Counted from the first letter of the stretch, positions 11,541 through 25,342 are shown. The stretch: 64,000 nucleotides of DNA from Epiperipatus broadwayi (GCA_028023455.1 JAQFVV010012435.1:3782001-3846000); one strand, 5' to 3'. The notes: generated by a model not told the origin, from the sequence alone. Made by a program: numbers and translations.

Positions 11541-12126
11541 GGAGATTTAAGGTTATACTTGTCATGCAATTTCTATCGGAGCATCATGTTTATCCCTCCC
11601 ATTAACACCATTAATTCTTGCATTTTTAGTTTAGAACCTTAGCTTTTTTTTATGGTTTTGTTACTAAATTCTGATTTTGTCCAAAATCCAAATATTTACA
11701 GTTTTGTGCTAAATTTTAAAGAGAATTTTAATGTAGCCTTTTATTTATTTTGAGCTAATAACGTTTATTTTATTTTTTTCATGTGTCATAGCATCGCCGG
11801 GGAGCTAACCCGGGACAACTGCATATAAGGCAGCTGTGCTGACCACTCGACCACCAACGCTTGACTATTAACGTTTAATTTTGTTTTATTTCACATAAAA
11901 ATAAGATTTTTAATTTAATTATTTCAATAAAGATCTGAATAAAAAATTTAAGTTCGTTTTCTTTTTTTACAAAACCCTATCAAAATGAACAGCACTATGT
12001 CAGCTGTGAAAACATATTTGACGATACAAAGTTTAGAAAAATTTAATATTAGGCAAGCAGGGGATCTACGGCAATAAAAATAGTTCGGAAAGTGGTCCAC
12101 AGAACAAAAAAGTTTGAAGACCTTTG
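11541..12126 (+). mobile_element. hAT element 3' region and terminal inverted repeat
   Basis: Downstream of the transposase relic, the sequence at 12,060-12,126 reads GGGGATCTACG, then AAAGTGGTCCACAG, then AAGTTTGAAGACCTTTG. Read in complement this is the CAAAGGTCTTCAAACTTTTT...GTGGACCAC type of end seen in many hAT elements (usually CAGGGGTC...). The expected 8-bp duplication would be ATTTAAAG at 12,127-12,134. I did not find the matching left end, so the element is probably 5'-truncated or rearranged. A SINE is inserted at 11,768-11,864. Confidence 0.6.
11768..11864 (-). mobile_element. tRNA-derived SINE, family S1, copy 1
   Basis: Read on the minus strand it contains GGTGGTCGAGTGGTCAGC (A-box region), a CTGCCTTATATGCAG hairpin, GGGTTAGCTCCCCGG (B-box region) and the conserved 3' end GATGCTATGACA followed by an A-rich tail. 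An imperfect 13-bp direct repeat, CTA(A/T)TAACGTTTA, flanks it at 11,755-11,767 and 11,865-11,877. It is nested within the hAT relic, so it inserted after that element. Two related copies lie at 32.0 and 34.2 kb. Confidence 0.8.
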
Positions 12127-12134
12127 ATTTAAAG

Positions 12135-12900
12135 GATAAGTTTTAGCTGTCATTAAAATTTAACTGAACGACGACGTATGTAATTGTTATATGTATTTAT
12201 ATATATATTTGTTCAAGTGATTATTGTCAGCATGAATGATGTCTAAAAATGTGTATTCCAATGCAAGCTATAATGAATGAATGTTGTTATAAATAGTGCA
12301 CCCGACCATAATAATATATATACACACACATAGAGAGAAGGAGATTAGAATTGTTGTATTGAATTTTAAAAAAAGGCGTATTTTGTTGGATATATTAAAA
12401 TATTATTTTCTTTTCCATATTCTATTTTTTTTAAAAAATGTATATGAATAAATATGAAAGTATGATTGTTTTCATATACGTACATGTTTTATTTATATAA
12501 TAAATTTCAGTGTCTAATTATGGAGCCATCAAAAAATGAAGAAATACTCTCTTAAGTCATAATACCATATTGATAATTTTTCATATGCAAGAGTTAAAAT
12601 CTTGATTTGGGAAATAACACTTGTGAAATGTTTTTTTTATTCTCTTAGATTTTAGATATTGAAATTTATTATATCTATTTTAATTTGCAGATCATATGTA
12701 GTTTAGATATATATAATTATAGAAATTAAAATAAATAAATCATTTTATGTTTAATTTTCAAAATATCAAAACTGAATTTTACCTAAATTGTTGTTTGAAA
12801 GTAAGATTAGATTTTTTATGGATGTAAAAGCATTAGAAATAATTTGTTTAAGAATGTCTCATAAAATTCTAAACATATGATAGCAAGATTATAAAGCAAA
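12135..12900. other. AT-rich non-coding stretch
   Basis: Short (TA)n and (CA)n runs near 12,195 and 12,320; no gene or repeat structure recognised. Confidence 0.5.
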
Positions 12901-13284
12901 TAATGTATAAATATATAAAATGCGCTAAAACGCACAAAGCTGAATATAAAGAAATCTTAATACTGTAGATTGATATAAACTAAATATATGTATTCAAGTA
13001 TGTGGTTAAGCGCTTTTGAAGGCGATGTCCTCATATCCATAGCCATCTTGTAAATAAATAGGTTGGTTAAGAGCGATGCAAATTTATGTAAATGGGGTAA
13101 TTAAATATTCAATTTCCTGGAGATCTTATATGGCTATCAATATGAGGACCTCAGCCCTCGAAAGCACTTAGCCACATACTTGGATACATATATTTAGTTT
13201 ATATCCATCTACAGTATTAAGATTTATTTATCTTCAGCTTTGTGTGTTCGTGCATTTTAGCACATTTTATATATTTATACATTG
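12901..13284. mobile_element. fold-back MITE, about 384 bp
   Basis: The left arm 12,901-13,050 and right arm 13,125-13,284 are inverted copies of roughly 150 nt. Shared blocks from the outside are AATGTATAAATATATAAAAT, ATCTTAATACTGTAGAT, ATATAAACTAAATATATGTA, CAAGTATGTGG and GTCCTCATAT. The loop is about 75 nt. No ORF. The arms differ by small indels, so the element is not recent. Confidence 0.75.
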
Positions 13285-13706
13285 GAATAATTAGCTACAA
13301 AGTCTACACTTTTTACTCATTTCAAAGCAAAATAATGCAGATTAATGTGGTACTGTAGATTCTACTTGTATAAAAGTTCATATTCATTATATTGTTCATG
13401 TGACAAATAACTAATGCAAAGTATTTTGTGAAGAACTTGAGCATCGTTGTGATTGAGAGACAAATCCCATCTATTTTATAAGATTTTCTTAAACACATTC
13501 TAAAAAGTACAACATTGGTTACTTTCATTAAGAATATATGGCTGAGATTAAAGCAATAGAGAGTTATAATTATATTACAATTACATATTTTATTGTTGCA
13601 CAGCAAAGTATCAAATAAAGTAATAACTCAACATCTTCCACATGGAGCAAAATTTTGTTTCATGGATTGGATTTGTGTAGTCATAGAAAAACTCATCTCT
13701 AATGTT
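13285..13706. other. AT-rich non-coding stretch
   Basis: No recognisable feature; open frames here are chance ORFs. Confidence 0.5.
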
Positions 13707-13800
13707 GTAGTAATAGTAGTAGTAGTAGTAGTAGTAGTAGAACTAGTAGTAGGTTCAGTAGTAGGAGCAGCAGCAACAACAGAAGCAGTAGACATAACAG
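13707..13800 (+). repeat. (TAG)n microsatellite
   Basis: Degenerating run of TAG/CAG triplets, purest at about 13,711-13,740. It creates an artefactual poly-valine open frame (13,593-13,826) that should not be annotated as a gene. Confidence 0.85.
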
Positions 13801-13844
13801 TAGTAATATATTACTATTGTTATTAAGATGATGATGATAATGAT

Positions 13845-14275
13845 GCCCATTTTTAAAAAGAGTGACTCATTTGTTAGCTAATAGCAATTATAAGCCTACA
13901 TCAATCATTTTTTGTTATTGCAAAGTTATTTGAGATAGTAATCAAACATAAGATGGTGTAACTCTTAAATTAGCATAAGTGATTTTTAGGCAGTAGTTTG
14001 CTTTTGTGTGAATGTTCTTTATAATCATATGCACAATCTATGATCTTCATCAGATAATGATCTTAAGACAGCAGATGCCATTTACATTTTTCTAAAGCAT
14101 TTGACTATGTTTGCCATACAATTCTGCTATATGATTATATTCATATGGTTTTGCTCCATGGTTAAAAATTTATCTAGAAGACAGAAAACAGGCTACTAAA
14201 ATACATGGTGTTATTAGTTATTTAAAAAGTTTTGGTCATGGAGTTCCACAGGTTTCTGTGCTTGGCCCTATAATA
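13845..14275 (+). pseudogene. LINE reverse transcriptase fragment (CR1/jockey-like)
   Basis: Across several frameshifts the translation reads SNYKPTSI-like near 13,885 (the NYRPISL block), FSKAFDYVCHTILLY near 14,093 (FSKAFDxVxH block), APWLKIYLEDRKQATKIHGV-like near 14,153, and SFGHGVPQVSVLGPI at about 14,227-14,272. The last is the diagnostic GVPQGSVLGPLLF block before the catalytic FADD motif, with G to V in the middle. The catalytic motif and everything after it are missing. The clan, CR1/L2/jockey, is judged from these blocks and is approximate. Confidence 0.85.
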
Positions 14276-14869
14276 AGAATCTAATATCACTATTTATAAT
14301 CAATAAAAGTTCATTGCAATAATATTTTTATTTGTGATATTGTTTTTTGTTATTTAGATGTTTTTATTGATTTCACATTGTCTTATTTAAATTATACTGC
14401 TTATTCATGTTCTCAGTAATGTAAGATTAATTATTTATTTCATCATTTAGTAAAATTCTTAATTGTCTGCTTTGATGATTGTTTATGTGGATTGCTATCA
14501 AAATATATTGCCTTATAATATCTCTATGTGGGGTGGTCTTATTGTTTATTTGTTATCTTCATTATGTACCTTGTAATATGATATCATGCATATTATTTTA
14601 GTAGATTTAGGTTGACTTGTGTGCATGATATTTATGATAATTGTTGTGTATTGTCTGATGTTAAGCTTTACAAGTATAGAATGGCTATTGATATATATAT
14701 ATATCATTGATGTTTTTATACCATGGAGTATTCATTATAAATACTTATTTAGTTATAAATTTCAGTTGACATTGCAAGATTTTAACTGGAAAATAGTCAT
14801 AGACAAATCAGCTGCTATTATGCCTCTAATTCTTTTGTTGTTGACTATTCTATAGATGTTATCCTTCTA
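14276..14869. other. AT-rich non-coding stretch
   Basis: Immediately downstream of the truncated LINE. I see no continuation of the reverse transcriptase; the frame at 14,619-14,855 is hydrophobic but chance-like. Confidence 0.45.
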
Positions 14870-15029
14870 TCATTTTATATATAGAGCACACAAATAAACT
14901 TTTAACAAGCTAGAAAGCTTATTAAGAGCTTATTTGCGAGCTCTATATATAACATTTGTAATATAAGTTTATTAAATTAGGTCATATGACATTTGACTTG
15001 ATTTCTTTGTAATTATATCATTTTATATT
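14870..15029. mobile_element. fold-back MITE, family F2, partial copy
   Basis: An internal palindrome (about 14,873-14,952) has arms TATATAGAGC...GCTCTATATATA around AAGCT motifs. Its right end, TTATTAAATTAGGTCAT followed by GACATTTGACTTGATTT, matches the right arm of the complete copy at 45,141-45,340. The left arm has been lost or replaced. Confidence 0.6.
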
Positions 15030-15695
15030 TTTAAAAAATGTTTGAAACGTTCATGTAATAAATTTTTATTTATTATTCATTTAACATTTGTATATCTTGC
15101 ATGTGGTTAATATATATATATATATATTTCTTTTTCCTTTGGAATTATTTTGGAATTTGTAGATTATTATGAATAATTCCTTGCACACATCTCTTCCTGT
15201 TGACGTTCATTTATTTTGTGTTGCTTGATATATATCATTTAATAAATAAATAAATAAATAATAAATATTTAATTATATTCATTTATAAGTGTTTGTTGCT
15301 TTTACTAATGGTGACTGAAGTAGAGAGTATAAATTTAAAAATGCATATAAATTAAAAGAAATATGTAAGATTAGATTATATTTTTGCTGAATTAATGTAA
15401 AACAGGGGTTTTTCTCCCTCTTATTATATATATGTTTTTATCATTCTAACTCTTATCATAATACAATTAACCACAATCATACAAGTCAGACCATATAGTT
15501 TAACATCATATATACATTAATTGAACTTATTGTCTATGTATATATTTCAAACTTCTATTCTATTATATATTCCTGAAATATATGGTTAAAGACATATGTA
15601 AAAGCAAATTATCCCCAAGATACACTTTTCATGCTGAACCAAAACTCACAATGAAATGATGTAAGATAGGAAGTTTTTGTCTCTCCTGTTTTTTT

Positions 15696-15698
<3 letters not shown>
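15030..15698. other. AT-rich stretch with (AATA)n
   Basis: Holds a short (TA)n run near 15,111-15,127 and an (AATA)n microsatellite at about 15,239-15,270. Nothing else is recognisable. Confidence 0.55.

Positions 15699-15752
<54 letters not shown>
15699..15752. repeat. (AT)n tract
   Basis: Uninterrupted AT dinucleotides over about 54 bp. It directly abuts TGTACCC, the left edge of the ORF-less block described next. Confidence 0.95.
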
Positions 15753-15755
<3 letters not shown>

Positions 15756-18700
15756 ACCCTTACTTCTCGATGTATAATATAGTTTGAAAATACAACTAGC
15801 TCAATTAAATTATAATGCTTAATTAAAATTTGCATATCTATCTTTAATATACTTTTATATTATCATATTCAAATTAAATTTATTATTAATTATCAAAATC
15901 AATATATTTCTATAGTATGTACTAATTAAATAAGTATTTATTAAAATCATGAGACTGTGAAGTAAAGTTACAAAGTAATAAGTAGATTTACATTGAGTCA
16001 ATATCTTCCAAGACATTGTCTCAATGGCATAAGAAATACTGTCACTTCCTTATTAACTTACTACTACCTCTACAGCATTCTTATGGCTTTTAAATAAAAT
16101 AAATTATCTTTAATAATAATAAAATAAATAAATCTTAACTTTTAATTTTTAAAATATAATTAAATAATCTCAGGTTCTTCTAATTATCTTAAAGTAATGA
16201 TAACTCATGTAAATAAGTATGATATGGGATTTTATATCAAACCTAAATACACCTAACTTATTCTAATAATAATAATACTCAATACTAATCTTAGGGTATA
16301 ACTTAACCTTATCTATTCCTATTATATCATCAATCATTAAATAATAATAACATGTCTATCTTTTATTTTCATATAGTATCTTAATTTTAGAATAGATCAA
16401 AATCTTACAACTTAATAATCTGTGGCAATAAATAATATTGTATTCTTATATTATGCATTATAATTACTCTATGACCATTGTAATATGATGTAATAATGTC
16501 AATCAATTCTCATAAATAATAATCAGGAAAATATTGTGTTTATTTCTAAATAATAATAATAAATTCATATTGTGCAAATATTATGTTTGTTCAAATTATC
16601 TGTTGTCAAATGCTGTGGTGTAAAATAATGAACTCGACACACTTTTAAAACGAATTAAACAAATTTATTTACATTAACTTCAACTAAGAGTTTATTTACA
16701 ATATTTACAGTTCAAAATTATGAAAACAAAAGAAAATAAAATAAGAAAATAATAATACAATATGTTTACACTGTTATTAATTCATACTCCTAATAAGTAA
16801 TTATACATTCTTTAAAATGCTGTACTAATAACATTGAAGTATGTTTTCAAAACTTAGACTTTAAATAAATATCAGTGAACTTCAATTATTACACAGAAAA
16901 ATTTATGTAAATAATATTTATGTAGCATATGTAAACAATTAAACTTTATTAATTAAATTGCTACATCACTTAAGTATTACTGTTATTCATTTCATCATGT
17001 ACTAGTATGTGTTTACTTTACTATCAGCATTACTTTAATAGCATAATATAGAAACTAATGTATCCTTGTAATGTAATAACAAAGAATTGATTATAATTTT
17101 ATATTTCACTTATTGCAATTCATGTTACATGTTTTATCAAATATGCATTACATATATGTACTGTTAAAATAATAATATTTAAATTATTCATCAATTTCAA
17201 ATTCATAAAGCACTATATTAGATAAATTTTATGATTCTTTTCTATGTAAAATTATTACTTTACTTTATGTGTTATTCTACTCCTTCTTAATGAATTTCTA
17301 TCTACAAAACATCCTCTAAACTTATTTACGATTTCCGGAAAACAACCTTCAACTTTAAATAAATACTAATTATCCAAATTATTTATACTTCGTCATTAAT
17401 CCAACATAAACTTCTACATAAAACTTAACTTAATTTATCCAATAAAACAACAATAAAATATAGACTTTTAGATCTATTCCTAACTTGCAATAAAAAAATA
17501 ATTACTGTATAAATAATAAATATAATTCTAATACTCAATAATAAAATAAAAAAAATATCAAAATTTATTAACGAAAGAATCATATAATTATTTCTAAGCT
17601 TTTTATGTAATGTTGTATCATATTTATATCATAAATTCAAATTATGCATATTTAAATAAAACTGTCACTGCCAATATAATGTGTGTATTTTTAAAATAAT
17701 CATACATTCATTCAAAATAACATATCATTCGGTTGATCTAAAGAAAACATATTAAATACATTAAAATTATTATTATTATATAATTTTTACCATCAATAAT
17801 GATTTAATGTACAGTCCATCTTCCAATATTCTTCGGAATTACAGCTTCATAAAATAATTCACATTTACACTCACGATCATTCTTAAAATATTCTGTGTTA
17901 TATTAATTATAAAATAAATTTATGCAATTAATCATTATATTATTTTTTAGTTATTATTTTAAGAAATGTACCTATCTTATTTTAATAGATTAATAATATT
18001 TAAATTTTATGTTAGATAAATAAAACAGAATTTATATTACATAATTCCAGCGATGTTTCCTTTTCACCATAAAGTTCTTTAATCCTAGGCACACATTTTC
18101 TAGAACACCATTTCCTGTTTCCGGTCCATCACGTGTTTTTTTAAAAGTTTATGAAAACGAAAACGTTCTTTTTTTAACAATAAGTTCCCCACAAGAAAAT
18201 AAAATAAAATTAAAATAGTTTATAGGATCCTGTTTTAGTTCTTTCTAGAATATTATTCAAAGTTATTATTTTAAATTAGTCTATAGTTTATGAAAAATTA
18301 TCATTTAATTATTTTAAATTGACTGGGACGTCCACATATTTCTTGTGCATTTATTAACAAAACATCCAGGTAAGAATAAGCTTCTTTATTTATAAACGAC
18401 CAGCGTTTAAATTATTTCAATATAATAATTTTATTATATTAAGATTTTTAGCTAATTATATTTCAATTGACTTGCCTTTAAAATTATCAACATTCAGTCT
18501 TTGAAACATAAAGACTTAACAAGGCAAGTATTTATAAAACTACTTTTATTTCTAATATCTTTACTCAAGATATACATTTAAGTTTATAGCTTGCAAAAAT
18601 ACTTTCTTTACACAAAAGTATTTATTCTTTAAAATATCTATTTTCTAATAGGCAATAGTAATTAGCTTTTAAAATTATATACTGTCCAAACTACTACTTT

Positions 18701-19976
18701 TCTCCATCTTGTAATTTTCCGAACTAATCCAGCGTTTGTCATATTTCTAAGGTAAAGTTTCCGATATATTTTCATTATATATGATGTTCCCATGACTATT
18801 TGCTTGCAAATTGAGCTTATAGAGATGATTGATAGGAAAAAAATTAAATTAACACTGCATGTCTATCATTTAAAACTTTTATAACTTATTTACAAGACAC
18901 TCTTATAATTTTGAAAAATGATTTTAAAAGCGTCTACAAAATTTACGTAGCTATTTTTAATAACACAATTAACTTGAAAAATCAATCACAGAGTCCTCTC
19001 CTAACAATTGACCTGAGCTTTTATACCGGAAGAAACTTCTAATTTGATTGGTACATTTAAACAATCAACTTGCTGGCTTATTTACATATTTACCAACAAC
19101 ACAAAATTAAAATAAATAATGACTTATTTAATATTTAATATTTATTACATTATTAAATTTCTAAAATAATCTTTATCATTCATTTAAATTTATTAAACAT
19201 TCTTTTAAAATATTCTTACTTACTTGATTTTAATTTTAACTTTTATAAGATCATTTTTAAATAAACTAAATCTTATCTATACGTTATATTTTTAAAACAA
19301 TATTTTAAAAATCAGATTTAATATTCTACATTGATTTATCTTTATTTTATCTCGTGATAGCTCACGTATTATTTATAAATTTTATAACATGATTTTTAAA
19401 ATAGTTGTGCAACTTTATTAGATAACTTCCAAGCATGTGTGTGTATTTTTAACTAACATCTGTTCTTTATAACACAAGAAACGCTTGTCATCGTCTAAAA
19501 ATAAACTAACAATTGCATTTTTTAAAATAAATATTTTTAAATAAATAAGATATTATAATAGATTTTAAAATAATTATCCAATATTATTAAAATCAAATAT
19601 TAGTCTTTTATTTAAGTACTTACAATAATTAAAATATTTATATTCTTTTATAATATTATTTTATCAACAATAAATATATGCATTTAATTTTACTTGTCTT
19701 TTAAACACTTTTAGCTTTAAATACCTATTTATTAAATATATTAATGCAGTATTGATTATGGCCATTTTTCCCAACCATATATTATAATCATCTTTACTTA
19801 AAATGTCTCTCTCAATTTCAGCACAATTTCACATATCAAATACTCATAGATTGCTTTAATTAAACCTTTTGAAATATTACCATAAGCAAAATTAACATCA
19901 CATATTCAAATATATCTTAAATTTAAAATTTTTAATAGATTAGCACAAAATTAGATGGTGACCCATACAAAAGGGC

Positions 19977-19979
<3 letters not shown>
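15753..19979. mobile_element. ORF-less block A between (TA)n tracts, LTR-like ends
   Basis: This 4.2-kb block begins TGTACCC and ends GGGCACA, so the ends are TG...CA with a 7-bp imperfect inverted match, and an (AT)n tract touches each end. Those are the terminal features of LTRs, and the integration context resembles block B and the 34.4-kb LTR. There are no ORFs. On the + strand C clearly exceeds G in lines I tallied (for example 14 C to 5 G at 17,281-17,340). Near 16,670-16,700 two TTTATTTACA motifs give AATAAA on the minus strand. It could be a very long solo LTR, a gene-less LTR derivative, or several nested insertions. The LTR interpretation is tentative. Confidence 0.3.
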
Positions 19980-20018
<39 letters not shown>

Positions 20019-20025
20019 CTATATT

Positions 20026-20066
<41 letters not shown>
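19980..20066. repeat. two (TA)n tracts split by 15 bp
   Basis: TA repeats at 19,980-20,014 and about 20,029-20,066 surround GAATCTATATTACA. They separate ORF-less blocks A and B. Confidence 0.9.
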
Positions 20067-20069
<3 letters not shown>

Positions 20070-23000
20070 AACCCCTCATTACCAATCACCATCACTAACA
20101 AATACCCAGGGGTGCCAATTCTTTGGATCATAGAATAAATTATCGAACTAACTTTATCCTAAATTTACTTATGAGCCTCTTAATTAAAGTTTCACCTTAA
20201 ACTAACTCAGCTGAGGGATACAGAGGTGTATGAGATGTACAATGTACATTAGATGTGGGAGAAAATATTATAATGAATAGAAAATAAAACATCTATTACA
20301 TTCTATGCTAAACAAAAATTAAATTGGTAAAATTCTACCAACTAAAATTAACTAATTATAATCTATATTCCACCTCCTCCCATCATCCACATGCATTGAA
20401 CAACCTCTACCATATTAGAAAATTACACTAATAACTAAAATATAATATTTAGAAATTATACTGTATAATTAGTTGGATCTGAACTTAAACTAAACCTATC
20501 ATTACTAAATTACTAAATTAATCTAATCTAATTAACTGAATTTATTATCTAATCTGAATTAAAAAAAATTTGAAGATCTCAGGGGAATCTGTTTTATAGC
20601 ATGGCTTAATCTAAAATCTCTATCTCTCAATAACTATTATTTAATATTATGAAAATAATAATAAAAACTAAGCAATGCCCTGACTAAATAATGGCAGTTA
20701 GATAATGAAAGAAACCGGGTACATTTTGATTTCAATTCATTATCTAAACAATTACTAAATAATAAAACCTTTTAAGACAATCAGTAGATAATTGGCATCT
20801 CATACAGTGTTTGGATCAAGGAAGTCAATATCATCATATCTGGAGGTTTATCATAATTAAATGAAAATACAATTATGTCACATTAAATAAAATAAATGTG
20901 TGAGCATGTGTGGAAATATGAAACAACGAATGAATGTTATAAAAGAATTCTAAATACAAATTTTGAGTAATAAAATATTTATTAATAAAAATAAGAAAAA
21001 TAGCTAAGCAAACATTTAATATATTTCTCCTTGGTATCAGAACAAATTTGGGATGCATTTAGCATCACTAGTTACAATTTTCATAAGAATAAATAACATA
21101 ATATGTTCTCTTAAATTTCAAAATTAACACATTTTATCTATCAAAACATCTTGATAGATTTGTGAAACACCTTATATTTGTAACATTAAATAATGAACCA
21201 AATTAAATCCATATATTTTACTATAAAGAAAATGTTTTTTTAGTTATCAGCTACTTCTGATAACCTATAGAACTGCAGAAATCTAACCTTATACTTCTAG
21301 TAATCAACTACAAAATTTACCTTGGGTTCAACATTTTGTTTTATCGCACTCAGTTATCAATGAACTTAATAAATCTATGACAAACAACATGGAATAAATA
21401 TTCTAATTACACTATAAAATAAAATTAAAATTTTGCATTTTACTTCAAATGCACATTAACTATAAAGTAAAGGGGTTTGAAACCTAAGAATAATATCAAA
21501 CTAGGTTTTGCAAAAAGAAATAAATAGCTCCATTACTTAAACATATTCTTATCGAATTATATCTTGCAAAATAAAATAAATAATTCCAGTAAGTAAATAT
21601 ATTTTTATAAAACTATATCTTGCAAAATGAAATAACTAATTCCATTAATTAAATGTATTTTGCCTTTGCAACCTTGAAGTAAAGTAGACTATTAAATAAC
21701 TATATTTTTATTTTGCCAAAATTTAAATAAACAATTCTATTCATTAACTATGTTTTATCTTTGCTTGCTTACTTAATCAAATGATGATTGAATGATAAAA
21801 ATTGATGATATGAAATCTAAATGATCACCACAAAATGTTTGAAAATGATAATTAAAATTATACATTACTGACGGATTTTTTTTATATCTTTCAAATTAAC
21901 ACTTTATGCATGAGTCTGTATTATGCTGTGTGTCAAAGAATAAATAATTAATTCTAATCAATCTAATAGATTTGCTTATGAAGTTATAATATGATCATAA
22001 TACAGACGAAGGCAATGGTCTATCAAGCTTTAATTACTAACTTTATTACAGCTGTTTTGTAAGAAAATCTATTCTGCTTTTATTCTTCTTTTTATCAATA
22101 AATTATCTGGCACTTGGCTATAGTATAAGCTGGAAAACATTCAACAAACACATGGGGATAAAAGATTTCTACAATTCAAATCAGATAAATATCAACATAA
22201 CTCCAAAGTCTACTTCTGAGACTAATTAAACTGGTGGGAATAAATCTCTTCACCAAATCATCAGGGAGATAGTATCCTTAACTTCATATACTTTAATTCA
22301 TAATATCAAATATCAAAACTGGAGGATTCCATCTACTCCTATCAAAAACACTTCAATACACAGAAAGAAGGGATTACTTGATCCCATATACTACACTAGG
22401 CAATCTACCCATGTTTAAATATTCAAATAACAAAAAGGAGAGATTACTCAATCCTATAAATACTATAAAACATTACTAATATTACTACATATAGCCACAA
22501 AAATACTTTTCCATTCAAGCATAATAAAGAACAATAATTCACTTAAATAAATCACTAATCCTTCCAAACAATTGTCCATCCTCTTCCTCCAAAACCGATT
22601 GATTATATAACATTTGTACTTGCAATTAACATATGATTATAGGTAAGTTTAATAATAGACACACATATACAAGCATAATAATAATACACAGACAATTCAA
22701 ATCCCAGTAGCAAAGAACTACTGTCAAAATATCACTTACTAATTGTAAAAGCAATAAAGAATATTTCATATCTGATAATATACTATTTAGGACTTGGTAA
22801 CATACTAATAATGGGTGGAAAACAAGGCAATAATTTCTATTGGCAAATAAGACAAAATAATCTTTTTTATAGTGCATTTATATTAGCACACATCTAAAGC
22901 AAAAAAATTGGCTTAGACAAATAATAAAAATTTATATTTTAGGTTAAATAATTATTGAAAAGAATTATTTTTTTAAATCTATTGGAAACACATAGATATA

Positions 23001-25342
23001 AGAACCCATCTAATGTGCTTCTTTTAAAGAAGAGCTATCACCCCTATTAACATTACACGGATGCCTCCGTCTCTTACTACACGGCAAAACTTATATTAAA
23101 CGAATAAAAAAAATTTCCTTGTACAATATTTTTCTTAATATTGTACATTTATGAGATGTTTTAGCAGAAGAATAATAATACATATAATAATAAAGATAAT
23201 AAAAATAATTAAACAACCCTTAAACTGTCTACATATCAAATACAATTAAATAATAAATAAATAAAGTCTTTTGTTTTCTTTTTCTGGGTTGAAAACGAAA
23301 GTTTATTGTAGCTTATGTATGACATTCCTTGATCATGTCTCCAAAATGAATAATAATGATAATAAGCATACAAGGATAAATATTGACAAAACAACACATT
23401 CCTGCAGGAAAACAAAACAATATTTTAATTCCTAAGAACAAATTTAATGTTCTCAGCTATCAGCTAATGAATTGCTGTTGACATTATATATGAGAAATTT
23501 TATTAATTAAGCAATATATTTTTACAATGCAAATAAAGTAGTAGTTCATACTTCATTCCTAGGATATTCAAACATTTTGTTTTAAATTTTTAAAGCCGTT
23601 CAGAATATGTTATTTTTTTTTAGCTAATAATATTTGTTTGTATAAGTTTGTTGTCAATATTTTAGACAGAAAAGTTTCACAATGGGTGAGAAGTGCATTT
23701 AATAAAGCAATGTCATATAATTCATCCATTTTAAAAATATTCGTTTCTCCTATCAGTCTGGAAAACAGGTAAATATTAATAGTACACTCAATTGCACATT
23801 TAGTTTTGTATTTTTAAATAGGTAATAATAGAAATAATTACAGAAATGTTCTAATAATAATGAAGATAAAATTCATACGCATTCTTTTACATCTTTTATA
23901 ATTAGCATAAAATTTTTCACAAAAAGTTCTGAAAATGTTTAATAACTGTTGCAAATTACACATGCTGCAATTATTCCATTAAGAATATAATTAAAACTTG
24001 AGAAAAATAATTTTGACAAATGAACATACATTCTTCTTTCTTCTTTCCCATTCAATTTAAAGTTTAAATTAGGCAAATTTATAATACTACTATACATTCC
24101 CATTTTTACTTTTAATAATGGCAATTTAAACTTAAATATTATAGTATAGGCACTTATATTTATTTTAGACAATGGTTGGAGAATTTAAATAGTCAGACAA
24201 GAATAAGACCAACATATCTTTTAGTGTGGTTTAAGTACACATATCTTTGAAATAATAATATATTTTACTTTCAGCTTGAATTTTGCAAGAAAAAAAATTA
24301 TACTATTAAACTTTGTTTAAAAATGAAACAGTATTGGAAGATCTTTTAGCAGTTCATAATTGGAGTCAGCACTGGAATTGAAGGACTTGAGTTGAAGTGT
24401 AGGATTAGTAGTCAGAAGCCCTTTTTTATAGATTTTTAAAATATTACTTCACACTTTTTTCTCCAATAGTTCAAGATATCTGAAAGTTCAAAGATCACCA
24501 GACAGATATTAATTGCTCCTCCCATTACAATCACTTAATTTATGCAAGAAACTTTGTCTTGAAAAAAAAAAGAAAAGTGGGTGAAAAAAAAAATTCTTTT
24601 AAATAAAAAAAATAAAAATATATTAATACTGAATTGAACTAAGAATTAAATATTCTGTACTTTAAAAAGAACAGAATAAAAACTAATAACAATTGTTTTA
24701 ATTAATAAAATATTTTCTAGTACAATTATTGTTTAATAATTCATTAATCCAATGCTCAATTAATTGACTTAAAATGTAGTTAAGCTGGTTTTAAACACTA
24801 TTATTTATGAAATTAAATACTTGAATATGAGATGCGATATTTAATGAGTTAATGAAGCATATGAATGAGAAATGAAATTGAATAATATTGACATACATGA
24901 CTATTTACTAGTAATGCACTATAGACACTAAACTGATATGACTAAATGGCTATTTTAATGATGATGAGTGAAACATATTTCACTGTTTATACTATGAATT
25001 AAAATATGTAAAGCAAATGAACTAGAGAATCACCCAAACAAATCTAAATATTTATTTGTGGACAAACAAAACAAATTAGCATCAACTCAAACTGAACTGA
25101 CTATGTTTATAACAAGCCACCCCCTATCCTATCATTAATTATACCCTAAAGTAAGCTACCAAAAATCTAATAAATCTAAATTGCACCTAGAAGTACTTCC
25201 AATCATAGTTTAAATCATAAATTTTTTTTTTTTTAAAAAATTCACGTTATTTCATTTTTTTTAAGAAGATAATATCAGATATCACTGATATAATACCATA
25301 CAATTACAAATAATATTTCTGGTGCCAAACCAGAAGGTCACA
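20067..25342. mobile_element. ORF-less block B between (TA)n tracts, LTR-like ends
   Basis: The block begins TGTAACCCC and ends AAGGTCACA, again TG...CA with (TA)n at both sides (19,980-20,066 and 25,343-25,364). The last 30 bp, TGGTGCCAAACCAGAAGG plus TCACA, can form a small hairpin. It resembles the ends of block A (TGGTGACCCATAC...GGGCACA) and of 53,732-54,411 (TAGTGCCAACCC...GGGTGACA). There are no coding signatures over 5.3 kb, and C exceeds G on the + strand (for example 16 C to 2 G at 20,341-20,400). A small hairpin sits at 23,120-23,147. It may be a non-coding LTR derivative or a nest of them; unproven. Confidence 0.3.
23120..23147. repeat. short hairpin
   Basis: TGTACAATATT and AATATTGTACA form a perfect 11-bp stem around a 6-nt T-rich loop. 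No U-run terminator role is expected in a eukaryote; functional meaning unknown. Confidence 0.6.

Noticed and set aside
13593-13826. Open frame with poly-valine tract
   Set aside because: Entirely explained by the (TAG)n microsatellite.
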